The notes: generated by a model from the letters alone, not told the origin. A stretch of DNA of 64,000 nucleotides from Bordetella petrii (GCF_000067205.1 NC_010170.1:372001-436000); one strand, 5' to 3'; positions 20,185-28,777 are shown, counted from the stretch's first letter. Translations and numbers: made by a program.

Positions 20185-21807
20185 CTATTGGGCCGCTTTG
20201 ACCGGCTTGACTGATGTGGCCAGAGTGTACTGGTCCGCGCGCCCTTCGTAGGTCAGCCCCTTGCGGAACGCCCAGATGCTGCTTTCGAAATGCAGCGGGA
20301 TGCTGGGCAGGTCGGCCAGGGCGATGGTCAGGGCCTGCTGCAGCAGTTTTTCGCGCTTGGCGTCGTCCACGGTAGTGACGGCCTGGCGGAATACCTTGTC
20401 GAGTTCGGGATTCGAATAGCGGCCGTAGTTGCTGGTGCCCATGCCCAGGTCCGGCGCGTACGAGGTTACCCAGTACTGCAGGAACGACGAGGCTTCGCCG
20501 GTTTCCGACGACCAGCCGCCCATGGCGAAGCTGAACTCGCGCTTGGCGCGCTTGGGGAAGTACACCGAGCGGGTCATGGCGTCGACGTGCGCCTTGATGC
20601 CCACGCGCGACAGATATTGCGCCACGGCCTGGGTGATCTGGCCGTCGTTGATGTAGCGGTCGTTGGTGGACGACAGCGTCATTTCGAAGCCATCGGGGTA
20701 GCCGGCTTCGGCCAGCAGCTTCTTGGCGCCCTCGGGGTCGTATTTCAGTTCGGGCGGATGCGGCAGCGTGCCGAACATGCCGTCGGGCAGGAACTGGTTG
20801 GCCGGGGTGGCCATGCCGTCCATGATGCGCGCCACGATGGTCTTGCGGTCGATGGCCATGCTGATGGCGCGCCGCACGCGCACGTCCTGCAGCGGGTTCT
20901 TGCCGTTGGGCGCCTTGACCAGCGGGCTGGCATCGCGGCCGACGTCGAACTGGAAGTACACCACGCGCACCGAAGGCGTGACCACGTAGCCGAAGCCCGG
21001 CGTGCTCTTGATGCGCTGCACGTCGCGGGCGGCCGGGCTTTCGATCACGTCGAAGTCGCCGGCCAGCAGGCCGGTCAGGCGCGAGCCGGCATTGGGCACC
21101 GGCACGAAGGTGACGCTGCGCCATTCGGGCTTGTCGCCCCAGTAGCCGTCGTTGCGTTCGAGCTCGATGCCGGCGCCCTTCACGTACGACTTCATTTTGT
21201 ACGGGCCGGTGCCGATGGCGTCCTTGCCGCTGTTGAAGTCGGCGACCTTGGGCCAGGGGCCGGTCACGCCGCACTTGTTTTCCAGGTCGAAGGTGATGGG
21301 GCCGTGCTCGACGATGCCGCTCCAGAGGATGCCGGTGCGGGTCAGGTCGTTGGCAAGCAGGGGATAGGGCTTGAGCGTCTTGATGCGCAGCGTGTGGGCG
21401 TCGGTGGCCTGCACGTCGGCGAACTTCTTCACCACCGCCGCATACGAGCCGGCGATGGATTCTTCATTGTTCATCGCCCTGCAGAAGGTGAAGATCACAT
21501 CCTGCGGGGTGAGCGGCTGGCCGTTCGAGAACTGCACGCCTTCGCGCAGCTTGAATTCCCAGGTCGTGTCGTCCAGCGCCTTCCACGACGTGGCCAGGCC
21601 GGGAACCAGGCTCATCTTGGCGTCCTGCGCCACCAGGGTTTCGAAGATTTGCGAGGCCATCGCATTGTTCGGCGTGGCCTGGTGGTAGTGCGGGTCCATG
21701 GCCGTGGGCTCGGAAGCCAGTGCGATCTTCAGCGACTGGGCTTGCGCGCCGGCGGCCAGGCCGAACAGCGCGGCCATGGCCGCCGCGCGGATGCAGGAAG
21801 CGTGCAT
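20185..21807 (-). CDS. ABC transporter periplasmic solute-binding protein, SBP_bac_5 family (copy 1)
   Basis: The 540-residue product has a Sec signal peptide (positively charged start, hydrophobic core MAALFGLAAG, cleavage near AQAQS) and the DppA/OppA fold: SEPTAMDPHYHQATPNN, PGLATSWKALDDTTWEFKLREGVQFSNG, and IGTGPYKMKSYVKG. It would capture the solute in the periplasm and deliver it to the adjacent permeases. It is closely similar to the protein at 24635-26251, so it looks like a duplication. The ligand (peptide, glutathione-like or acylated amino acid) cannot be fixed from sequence. Confidence 0.93.
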   Translation of the reverse strand: MHASCIRAAAMAALFGLAAGAQAQSLKIALASEPTAMDPHYHQATPNNAMASQIFETLVAQDAKMSLVPGLATSWKALDDTTWEFKLREGVQFSNGQPLTPQDVIFTFCRAMNNEESIAGSYAAVVKKFADVQATDAHTLRIKTLKPYPLLANDLTRTGILWSGIVEHGPITFDLENKCGVTGPWPKVADFNSGKDAIGTGPYKMKSYVKGAGIELERNDGYWGDKPEWRSVTFVPVPNAGSRLTGLLAGDFDVIESPAARDVQRIKSTPGFGYVVTPSVRVVYFQFDVGRDASPLVKAPNGKNPLQDVRVRRAISMAIDRKTIVARIMDGMATPANQFLPDGMFGTLPHPPELKYDPEGAKKLLAEAGYPDGFEMTLSSTNDRYINDGQITQAVAQYLSRVGIKAHVDAMTRSVYFPKRAKREFSFAMGGWSSETGEASSFLQYWVTSYAPDLGMGTSNYGRYSNPELDKVFRQAVTTVDDAKREKLLQQALTIALADLPSIPLHFESSIWAFRKGLTYEGRADQYTLATSVKPVKAAQ

Positions 21808-21854
21808 GGGTGTTTTCTCCTGGGCGTAGGGCTTTCGTTGTCGGTACCGCGAAA

Positions 21855-22844
21855 TCAGGCAGGCCGGCCAGGGGCCTGGGTGATGGGTTGGGCCAGGCGC
21901 AGCACGGTCACGCCCGGGCGCACGTTGGCCAGCGAAGGCATGATCAGCACGCAGTTATCGTACGGCGTGACGAAGGGTTCGCCGTCATTCCAGCCCAGCA
22001 GCGTGCCGGCCTGCGGCAGCTGCTCAAGTCCGCGCCACGGTTGCGCGAAGCGCACGTCGGCGCTGCGCGCGGCGATGGCATGCGTGACGCGCAGCGCCTG
22101 CTGGCGAGGCGCATCGGGCGCGAACCAGGCGGCCGGCAGGTCGCCGCGCGCGAAGGCGCCGGCGGCCACCAGGAAGCGGGCCATCTGGTCGATTGCCACG
22201 TCGCGCGCCTGCGGCGCTCCATGAAAACCGCATTCGATCAGTAGCGAGCGCGTGTCGTCGCCGTCGGCGCCGAAGCGGCCGTAGTCGCGCATGCGTACCC
22301 CGGCGGCATGGCCGGCATCGGCAATGATGTTGGCCGGAGTGCCCAGTTGCAGCGCCAGTTCGATGTTGCGCGGCTGCAGTCCGGTAAGCTGCAGCGGCAC
22401 TTCCGAATTGCTCATCGAATGGAAGTCCATCAGCCAGTCGGCCTGGGCGACCCAGGGCTGCAGCGCAGCGGCGCGGCGGCGTTCCTGGGAGGACGGGTCG
22501 GCCAGCTTGTCGTCGCTCCAGACCCGGTTCATGTCTTCGTCGACAAAGCGGGCCGGCAGGTAATTGGCGGGGTCGAAGCGGTCGAAGGCCGCCAGATTGC
22601 AGAACGCCAGCGTCAGTGTGCCGTGGCGCGGCTGCAGCCCGCTGGCCAGGAATGTTTTCAGCGCCCAGGCGCCGCACAGTTCGTTGCCGTGGATCAGCGC
22701 CGTCAGCATCACGCGCCGGCCGGGCGCCCCCGAATCGAAGTGCCATACGCCCGGCGTGCCGGTATTGCCCAGGCGCTCGGCCGACAGGTCCGGGCAGGCG
22801 AGTTCAAACGGGCGCAGCGAGGCTGCGGCATCAGGAGTGGACAT
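21855..22844 (-). CDS. Succinylglutamate desuccinylase/aspartoacylase family zinc deacylase
   Basis: The 329-residue product belongs to the AstE/AspA zinc-carboxypeptidase-like family. Visible sites are the zinc ligands in LIHGNELCGA (His, Glu), the RFVDEDMNRVW segment, a third ligand in LMDFHSMSN (His), and the catalytic Glu in LIECGFHG. Such enzymes hydrolyse N-acyl amino acids such as N-acetyl-aspartate or N-succinyl-glutamate. The start at 22844 has GGAG six bases upstream. It is the first gene of the minus-strand transporter operon and is divergent from a LysR regulator. Confidence 0.88.
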   Translation of the reverse strand: MSTPDAAASLRPFELACPDLSAERLGNTGTPGVWHFDSGAPGRRVMLTALIHGNELCGAWALKTFLASGLQPRHGTLTLAFCNLAAFDRFDPANYLPARFVDEDMNRVWSDDKLADPSSQERRRAAALQPWVAQADWLMDFHSMSNSEVPLQLTGLQPRNIELALQLGTPANIIADAGHAAGVRMRDYGRFGADGDDTRSLLIECGFHGAPQARDVAIDQMARFLVAAGAFARGDLPAAWFAPDAPRQQALRVTHAIAARSADVRFAQPWRGLEQLPQAGTLLGWNDGEPFVTPYDNCVLIMPSLANVRPGVTVLRLAQPITQAPGRPA

Positions 22845-23153
22845 GGGCGCTCCGCAAACAGGGGACACATCGACACCGCCAGCGGCGCGAGCCGGGCGGC
22901 ACGCGGCGCAGCGCGCGCGCAGGAGGCGATGCCGATACCGCCTGGCAAAGGCGGGCCGGAGAGGCAGCCAGGAACACTTTTCCCCCTGAGCGAGCAGCCA
23001 GCCGCGGGCTGGCGCGATGCCGATTCTTATCTTGAGGCAGATTCTAGGAGCGGCTCTGCTTTCTCGACAATTAGAATATTTGCGAAACTATTTGCTTTTT
23101 TGGCAAAGCAACCCTGGAGACCCACCCCGGTCTCATCACATCGGTACCACACC
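22845..23153. promoter_or_regulatory. Divergent promoter region with LysR-type operator
   Basis: This 309-base gap separates the deacylase operon from its divergent LysR gene and is AT-rich in its last 110 bases. TTTGC-N7-GCAAA at 23091-23107 contains a T-N11-A core, the usual LysR recognition pattern. No gene is evident in the gap. Confidence 0.5.
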
Positions 23154-24086
23154 ATGCATGGAATTGCCCTGAAGTACTTCGTGGCGGTGGCTCAGGCCGG
23201 CAGCCTGAGCGCCGCGTCCAAGCAACTGCACGTGGCCGTATCGGCCATCAGCCGCCAGATCGCCCGCCTGGAAGAAGAAGTGGGCGCGCCATTGTTCGAG
23301 CGGGCGCCGCGCGGCATGGCCTTGAGCGAGGCCGGGCGGCTGCTGCTGGCGCATGCGCGGCGCACCCAGATGGAGTCGGATGAAGTGCTGCGGCAGATCG
23401 CCGGACTGCAAGGCACGCCGCACGACGAGATCCGCGTGGGCGCTTCGGAAGGGCCTGCGCAGGGATTCCTGCCGGTGGCCATGGTCGATTTCCGGCGACG
23501 CTATCCGCGCACGCGCTTCTCCCTGCACGTGCTGACGCCGCCTGAATCCATGCGCCAGCTCGCCAACGGCGATATCGATGTGGCGGTGTCGTTCAATGTC
23601 GAGCCGGCGCAGGGCGTGGCGGTGGCGCATTCCTGGCGCGCGCCCGTCTATGCCGTGATGGCGGCCACTCACCCGCTGGCCGGGCGCAGCCGGCTGCGGC
23701 TGGAAGACGTGCTGGCGTACCCGCTGGCGCTGACCGACGACAAGAGCACCGCCCGGCGCCTGCTCAACCGCACTTGCGCGCTGGAAGACATGCAGTTGCA
23801 GGCGGCGTTGATCTCGAACTATTCGCCGGCGTTGCACGGCTTTGTGCGGCATTCCAACGCGGTGATGTTCGCCGGGTACATTTCGGTGGCGTGGCGCCTG
23901 AAGCAGGACGGCTTGGTGGCGCTGCCCGTGGTCAGCGCCGAGCTGCAATCGCGCAACTTGCAGATCCAGACCATGGAAGGGCGGCTGCTGCCGCCCGGTG
24001 TCGCGCGCTTCATCGAACACCTGAAGGCGCGTATTGATGAGGTCGAGGCAACGGTGTCTGACACCCTTCGGGAGTCAGACACCTGA
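23154..24086 (+). CDS. LysR-family transcriptional regulator
   Basis: The 310-residue protein has the N-terminal winged helix (YFVAVAQAGSLSAASKQLHVAVSAISRQIARLEEEVG) and a LysR substrate-binding domain beginning near residue 90. It is divergent from the deacylase/ABC transporter operon and probably controls it. The start at 23154 fits the normal LysR N-terminus; the frame is open far upstream into the divergent gene but without support. The last ten or so codons (ending VSDTLRESDT) and the stop codon are supplied by a REP palindrome, so the C-terminus has been extended or replaced by repeat sequence. Confidence 0.93.
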   Translation: MHGIALKYFVAVAQAGSLSAASKQLHVAVSAISRQIARLEEEVGAPLFERAPRGMALSEAGRLLLAHARRTQMESDEVLRQIAGLQGTPHDEIRVGASEGPAQGFLPVAMVDFRRRYPRTRFSLHVLTPPESMRQLANGDIDVAVSFNVEPAQGVAVAHSWRAPVYAVMAATHPLAGRSRLRLEDVLAYPLALTDDKSTARRLLNRTCALEDMQLQAALISNYSPALHGFVRHSNAVMFAGYISVAWRLKQDGLVALPVVSAELQSRNLQIQTMEGRLLPPGVARFIEHLKARIDEVEATVSDTLRESDT

Positions 24087-24613
24087 CCGGTGCACGCGAC
24101 GCGGTGCGTTCTGGGCAGGTGTCAGGCGGCGCGGCATATTTGGGGCAGGTGTCAGGCTCCCGCAGGGTGCCTGACACCGATGTGCATAGATGACTCAGAT
24201 CGCGGTGTCTGACACCCTTCGGGAGTCAGACACCTGACCGGTGCACGCGGCGCGTGCATTCTGGCAGGTGTCAGGCGGCGCGGCACATTTGGGGCAGGTG
24301 TCAGGCTCCCGCAGGGTGCCTGACACCGATGTGCATAGATGACTCAGATCGCGGTGTCTGACACCCTTCGGGAGTCAGACACCTGACCGGTGCACGCGGC
24401 GCGGTGCGTTCTGGGCAGGTGTCAGGCGGCGCGGTGCATTCTGGGCAGGTGTCAGGCGGCGCGGCACATTTGGGTCAGGTGTCAGGCTCCCGCAGGGTGC
24501 CTGACACCGATGTGCATGGATGACTCAGATCGCGGTGTCTGACACCCTTCGGGAGTCAGACACCTGACCTGTTCAAGCGGCTCGGCGCATTTGGGGCAGG
24601 TGTCAAACACCTG
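24053..24613. repeat. Higher-order array of REP-like palindromes
   Basis: A unit of about 150 bases is repeated, with starts at 24053, 24204, 24353 and 24534 (spacings 151, 149 and 181). Each unit has an A palindrome (arms GGTGTCTGAC and GTCAGACACC; 24053-24083, 24204-24234, 24353-24383, 24534-24564) and, in the first three, a B palindrome in the other orientation of loop (arms GGTGTCAGGC and GCCTGACACC; 24148-24178, 24297-24327, 24478-24508), joined by conserved spacers. Unit 3 carries an extra 32-base internal duplication. The array ends with CAGGTGT-CAA-ACACCTG (24597-24613). It lies between two convergent genes, as REP/BIME clusters commonly do. Confidence 0.92.
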
Positions 24614-24634
24614 GCTGGCGCCGGTGTGGCGCGA

Positions 24635-26251
24635 TTACTTGGAATGCACCGACATGGCCAGGGTGTACTGGTCGCGGCGGCCTTCGTAGGTGAGGCCCTT
24701 GCGGAACGCCCAGATGCTGCTTTCGAAGTGCAGCGGGATCAGCGGCAGGTTATCCAGCGCGATCTGCGTGGATTGCTGCAGCAGCTTTTCGCGCTTTTCC
24801 GGGTCGACCGTCACGATGGCCTGCTCGTACACCTTGTCGAAGTCGGCGTTCGAGAAGCCGCCGTAGTTGCTGGTGCCCAGGCTGCGGGCCGAGTCGGTCG
24901 AGGCCACCCACAGCTGGAACAGCGCCGACGCTTCGCCGGTCTCGGCCGGCCAGCCGCCCATGGCGAAGCTGAACTCGCGCTTGGCGCGCTTGGGGAAGTA
25001 GATCGAGGCGGTCATGGCGTCGACGTGGGTCTTGATGCCGATGCGCGACAGGTACTGCGCCACCGCCTGCGTCACCTGGCCGTCGTTCACATAACGGTTG
25101 TTGGTGGACGACAGGGTCAGCTCGAAGCCATCGGGGTAGCCGGCTTCGGCCAGCAGCTTCTTGGCGCCTTCCGGGTCGTACTTGATCTCGGGAGCCTTGG
25201 GCAGCGCGCCGAACATGCCGTCAGGCATGTACTGGTAGGCCGGGGTCGACAGGCCGTCCATGATGCGTGCGTTGATGGTCTTGCGGTCGATGGCCATGTT
25301 GATGGCGCGACGCACGCGCAGGTCCTGCAGCGGGTTCTTGCCGTCGGGGCTCTTGACAAACGGACTGGGGTTGCGGCCCACGTCGGGCTGGAAGAAGATC
25401 AGGCGGGTCGACGGCGTGGCCACGTAGCCGAAGTTGCCGTTTTCCTTCAGGCGCGGCAGGTCGCGCGCGGCCGGGTTTTCGATGACGTCGAAGTCGCCCG
25501 ACAGCAGGCCGGTCAGGCGCGGGCCGGCATTGGGCACGGGCACGAACTTCACCGTTTTCCACTGCGGCTTGTCGCCCCAGTAGCCTTCGTTGCGCTCGAG
25601 CTCGATGCCGGTGCCCTTCACGTACGACTTCAGCTTGTACGGACCGGTGCCGATGGCGTCTTTGCCGCTGTTGAAGTCGGCCACGGTGGGCCAGGGACCG
25701 GTGACGCCGCAGCCTTCCTTGGGCGTGAACTTCAGCGCGCCGTGCTCGACGATGCCGTTCCAGATGATGGGCAATTGCCGCGCCAGTTCGGCCGGCATCA
25801 GCGGGAAGGGCTCGGCAGTCTTCAGGATGACCGTATGCGCGTCAGGCGTTTGCACGTCGGTCAGCAGCTTGGTGACCGTCATGTACGACTGCGAGATGTT
25901 GGTCTTGTTGTTCAGGGTGCGGCACACCGAGAACAGCACGTCTTGCGAGGTGAACGGCTCGCCGTTCGAGAACTTCACGCCTTCGCGCAGCTTCAGTTCC
26001 CAGGTCAGGTCATCCAGGTTTTTCCACGACGTGGCCAGGCCGGGCTTGAGCTTCATGTCGGCGCTGCGGTAGATCAGCGAGTCGTAGACATGGGCGGCGA
26101 ACGCGTCGTTCTGCGTCTGCTTGTGATAGTGGGGATCGGCGGACGTCGGTTCGGACGACAGGGCGATGGTCAGGGTCTGGGCCAGGGCGGCGGGGGCGGC
26201 GGCCAGGCCGGCGCTGGCCGCTAGCAAGGCCAGGGAAGTACGCAGTTTCAT
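24635..26251 (-). CDS. ABC transporter periplasmic solute-binding protein, SBP_bac_5 family (copy 2)
   Basis: The 538-residue product has a signal peptide (MKLRTSLALLAASAGLAAAP, cleavage near ALAQT) and the same DppA-type fold as the protein at 20185-21807, with long stretches nearly identical (for example GVTGPWP.VADFNSGKDAIG and KGTGIELERNEGYWGDKP). The start at 26251 has GGAG six bases upstream. It is not accompanied by its own permeases here, so it may share those of the neighbouring operon and widen its ligand range. A large REP array separates the gene from the LysR regulator. Confidence 0.92.
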   Translation of the reverse strand: MKLRTSLALLAASAGLAAAPAALAQTLTIALSSEPTSADPHYHKQTQNDAFAAHVYDSLIYRSADMKLKPGLATSWKNLDDLTWELKLREGVKFSNGEPFTSQDVLFSVCRTLNNKTNISQSYMTVTKLLTDVQTPDAHTVILKTAEPFPLMPAELARQLPIIWNGIVEHGALKFTPKEGCGVTGPWPTVADFNSGKDAIGTGPYKLKSYVKGTGIELERNEGYWGDKPQWKTVKFVPVPNAGPRLTGLLSGDFDVIENPAARDLPRLKENGNFGYVATPSTRLIFFQPDVGRNPSPFVKSPDGKNPLQDLRVRRAINMAIDRKTINARIMDGLSTPAYQYMPDGMFGALPKAPEIKYDPEGAKKLLAEAGYPDGFELTLSSTNNRYVNDGQVTQAVAQYLSRIGIKTHVDAMTASIYFPKRAKREFSFAMGGWPAETGEASALFQLWVASTDSARSLGTSNYGGFSNADFDKVYEQAIVTVDPEKREKLLQQSTQIALDNLPLIPLHFESSIWAFRKGLTYEGRRDQYTLAMSVHSK

Positions 26252-26414
26252 GAAGGCTCCAGGTCGACGGGACCGATTGCGCCACTGCCGGCAGGGTGCC
26301 GCCAGATGCAATCAATCGTGACAAGGGGGCGATTATCGGAAGCTGCTTCCCGCGTTGTCAATCACACATATCGATATTGCGTCACAACAAATGCAACCCA
26401 CAAGCCAGAAACGA

Positions 26415-26451
26415 CAAGGCGCCGCTCCCCGCTTCGGGGTGCGGCGCCTTG
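26415..26451 (-). terminator. Strong hairpin downstream of the small unknown gene
   Basis: CAAGGCGCCGC pairs with GCGGCGCCTTG, extended inside by CCCCG-CTT-CGGGG. Read on the minus strand it is followed by TTGTCGTTT, a weak U-rich tail, so it may be a terminator or a barrier before the solute-binding protein gene. Confidence 0.5.
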
Positions 26452-26473
26452 GACACGCGCAAGACGCGTACAG

Positions 26474-26511
26474 TTTTGCCGCCCGGCCCTTTTCAGGGGC
26501 GGGCGGCAAAC
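26474..26511 (-). terminator. Hairpin directly after the small unknown gene
   Basis: TTTGCCGCCCG (26475-26485) pairs perfectly with CGGGCGGCAAA (26500-26510), with an inner CCCT/AGGG pairing. It lies 11 bases after the stop codon of the 77-residue gene. No U-run follows on that strand, so it may act in RNA 3' end protection as well as termination. Confidence 0.5.
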
Positions 26512-26521
26512 CGGAGGGCAA

Positions 26522-26755
26522 TTACCACTGCGAACCGGCGTAGCGGGCGCTGGCGGCGCGGGCGCGATTCATGGCGTCGTTCACTTCGGCGACGTAGTCG
26601 ACAAAGGCGACGACGCCGCGGGCGATCGCGTTACCGGCCTGCTTCAGCAGCACCAGCGGGTGGGCATTCGGTTGGCTTTCCATTGCGCCGCGAAGCAGGT
26701 CGCGTTCCAGCGCATCGGTCAGGCGGGCATTGGGGTTCAGGGTCAGTTCGCTCAT
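26522..26755 (-). CDS. Small conserved-looking protein of unknown function
   Basis: A 77-residue protein (MSELTLNPNARLTDALERD... ending in SARYAGSQW). I do not recognise a domain. It has an amphipathic, Ala-rich C-terminal half and no signal peptide or membrane helix. Support for coding comes from a GGAG site upstream of the ATG, a good sigma-70-like promoter upstream (26792-26821), and hairpins just downstream, giving it the look of an independent, possibly well expressed unit. Confidence 0.65.
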   Translation of the reverse strand: MSELTLNPNARLTDALERDLLRGAMESQPNAHPLVLLKQAGNAIARGVVAFVDYVAEVNDAMNRARAASARYAGSQW

Positions 26756-26791
26756 GGTCTTTCTCCAGTCCGTTTCGTCATGGGGTAAACC

Positions 26792-26821
26792 ATTATAGGG
26801 ATAACCCTAAGTGCAATGCAA
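26792..26821 (-). promoter_or_regulatory. Sigma-70-like promoter for the 77-residue gene
   Basis: On the minus strand TTGCAT (26816-26821) and TATAAT (26792-26797) are separated by 18 bases. AGGG-ATAA-CCCT (26797-26808), an inverted repeat, overlaps the edge of the -10 and could be an operator. A perfect DnaA-box sequence (TGTGGATAA, 26830-26838) lies just upstream. Confidence 0.55.
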
Positions 26822-26851
26822 CATGAATCTGTGGATAAGTTGTAACGGTGG

Positions 26852-27712
26852 CTAACCGTGGCCATTGCGCAACTGTCGGGCGGCATCCGCCAGTTCGCCG
26901 GCCGTCAGCCCAATGGGGCCGATGCGTGCCGCCACCAGGGCATCGGCGGCGGCTCCGTGCAGCCAGACGGCGCCCGGCACGGCCTGGTCGAGCGCGATGC
27001 CCTGGGCCACCAGGCTGCCCAGCATGCCGGCCAGGACATCGCCCGTGCCGGCCGTGGCCAGGCCGGCGTTGCCGGTGATATTGCGTAGACACAGGCCGTC
27101 GGACCGGCATACCAGTGTGCCCGCGCCCTTGAGCACTACCCACGCGCCGTGGCGGCTGGCCAGGGCGCGGGCGGCCGACGGGCGGTCGGCCTGTACCGCC
27201 CCGGTGTCCGTGCCCAGCAGCCGAGCGGCTTCGGCGGGATGCGGCGTCAGGATGACCGGCCCCGTTCCCCAGGCAGGCAATGCGCCGCCGGCCAGCAAGT
27301 TCAGGCCGTCGGCGTCCAGCACCAGCGGCGCGTCGCCGCGCTGCGCGAACAGGGCGTCCAGGGTGGCCCGCGCCTGGGCATCGGTGCCCAGGCCGCAGCC
27401 GGCCACCCAGGCGTCGACCGGCAGGCCCGCCTGGAACAGGCTGGCGGCATCGCGCAGCATCAGTTCAGGTTGCAGCGGATCGCAGGCCAGTGGGCAGGAC
27501 GCCTGGGCAAAGCCCGCCAGCACCTTGCCGGCGCCGGTTTTCAACGCCGCCCGCGCGGCCAGCAGCACGGCTCCGGCCATGCCGGCGCCGCCGCCCACTA
27601 CCGCCACCGTGCCGCACGTGCCCTTGTGGGCGTCGGCGGGGCGCGGCGCGAACAAGGCGGGTAGATTTTGCCGGAGGATGGGGGCGGGCATCGTGGCGGG
27701 AGCGGCGGACAT
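26852..27712 (-). CDS. nnrD: ADP-dependent (S)-NAD(P)H-hydrate dehydratase
   Basis: Repairs hydrated NADH and NADPH in the cytoplasm. The 286-residue product is the carbohydrate-kinase-like (YjeF C-terminal) domain alone: KGTCGTVAVVGGGAGMAGA at the nucleotide/metal site, ILTPHPAEAARLLG, and the late glycine-rich loop NAGLATAGTGDVLAGMLG. The epimerase (NnrE) domain, fused in E. coli, is absent, so epimerase must be encoded elsewhere. It is transcribed toward the small unknown gene. Confidence 0.92.
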   Translation of the reverse strand: MSAAPATMPAPILRQNLPALFAPRPADAHKGTCGTVAVVGGGAGMAGAVLLAARAALKTGAGKVLAGFAQASCPLACDPLQPELMLRDAASLFQAGLPVDAWVAGCGLGTDAQARATLDALFAQRGDAPLVLDADGLNLLAGGALPAWGTGPVILTPHPAEAARLLGTDTGAVQADRPSAARALASRHGAWVVLKGAGTLVCRSDGLCLRNITGNAGLATAGTGDVLAGMLGSLVAQGIALDQAVPGAVWLHGAAADALVAARIGPIGLTAGELADAARQLRNGHG

Positions 27713-27792
27713 GGGTGGCTTTCGGGCTGCGGGTTGGCGAGGCTATCCACTATAGTGCCCGGAAAGCCTGAGCATCACATCCGGAGGAGACC

Positions 27793-28626
27793 ATGTCCGA
27801 ACCATCGCTCGATCACTATGCGCGCTATCAAGCCCTGAAGCTGCGCCGTCACCCCCAGGGCATTCTGGAAATCGTCATGGGCGCGCGTGGCGGCGTGCCG
27901 GGCAAGCTGTCCACCGCCGACGAAGGGCTGCACCGCGAACTGGCCGACATTTGGCGCGACGTGGACACCGATCCGGATACGCGGGTGGTGGTGATTCGCG
28001 GCGAGGGCAAGGGTTTCTCGGGCGGCGGCGACCTGGAGCTGGTGCAGCAGATGGCCGACGATTTCGAGGTGCGCGCCCGCGTGTGGCGCGAGGCGCGCGA
28101 CCTGGTCTACAACGTGATCAACTGCAACAAGCCCATTGTGTCGGCCATGCATGGCGCCGCCGTGGGGGCGGGGCTGGTGGCCGGCCTGCTGGCCGACGTG
28201 TCGATTGCCGCGCGCGATGCCCGCATTATCGATGGCCACACCCGCCTGGGCGTGGCCGCGGGCGACCATGCGGCCATCGTTTGGCCGCTGCTGTGCGGCA
28301 TGGCCAAGGCCAAGTATTACTTGCTGCTGTGTGAAGCCGTCAGCGGTGAAGAGGCCGAGCGCATCGGCCTGGTGTCGTTGTGCGTGGACGAGGCCGAACT
28401 GATCGGCAAGGCATTCGAGGTGGCCGGCAAGCTGGCCAGCGGGTCGCAGACGGCGATCCGTTGGACCAAGTACGCGCTGAACAATTGGCTGCGACTGGCG
28501 GGGCCCAGCTTCGACGCCTCGCTGGCATTGGAATTCATGGGCTTCGCCGGGCCGGACGTGCGGGAAGGCATCCAGTCGCTGCGCGAACGCCGCCCGCCCG
28601 CATTCAAGCCAGACGCGCCGTTCTGA
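27793..28626 (+). CDS. Enoyl-CoA hydratase/isomerase family protein
   Basis: The 277-residue crotonase-fold protein has the CoA-binding/oxyanion segments GEGKGFSGGGDLELV and SAMHGAAVGAGLVAGLLADVSIA, and a C-terminal hydratase segment. The usual catalytic glutamate positions are not clearly conserved (DGHTRLGVAAGDHAAIVWP), so the exact reaction is open. The ATG follows GGAGGA. It stands alone between nnrD and a REP-containing gap, so context does not reveal the substrate. Confidence 0.88.
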   Translation: MSEPSLDHYARYQALKLRRHPQGILEIVMGARGGVPGKLSTADEGLHRELADIWRDVDTDPDTRVVVIRGEGKGFSGGGDLELVQQMADDFEVRARVWREARDLVYNVINCNKPIVSAMHGAAVGAGLVAGLLADVSIAARDARIIDGHTRLGVAAGDHAAIVWPLLCGMAKAKYYLLLCEAVSGEEAERIGLVSLCVDEAELIGKAFEVAGKLASGSQTAIRWTKYALNNWLRLAGPSFDASLALEFMGFAGPDVREGIQSLRERRPPAFKPDAPF

Positions 28627-28717
28627 CGGAGGTGGCTGCGGAGCAGGCTGCTTGCACGGCGTGGCCCGCAAAGGTGCCAGGCTCGGCAGACGCCTCAGCT
28701 GTAGCCGACCCTACACA

Positions 28718-28748
28718 GGTGTCAGGCTCCCGCAGGGTGCCTGACACC
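28718..28748. repeat. REP-like palindrome (B type)
   Basis: A 31-base copy with arms GGTGTCAGGC and GCCTGACACC, identical to the B palindromes of the 24053-24613 array. It is in the gap between convergent genes ending at 28626 and 28862. Confidence 0.9.
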
Positions 28749-28777
28749 GTACGAATGAACCGGCCGTGGCACGCAGC

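Noticed and set aside
22308..23153. N-terminal extension of the LysR gene back to 22308
   Set aside because: It runs antisense through the deacylase gene and the promoter region; the normal LysR N-terminus starts at 23154.
24053..24613. CRISPR array
   Set aside because: Repeats are palindromes of two types with conserved spacers; there are no unique spacers and no cas genes.
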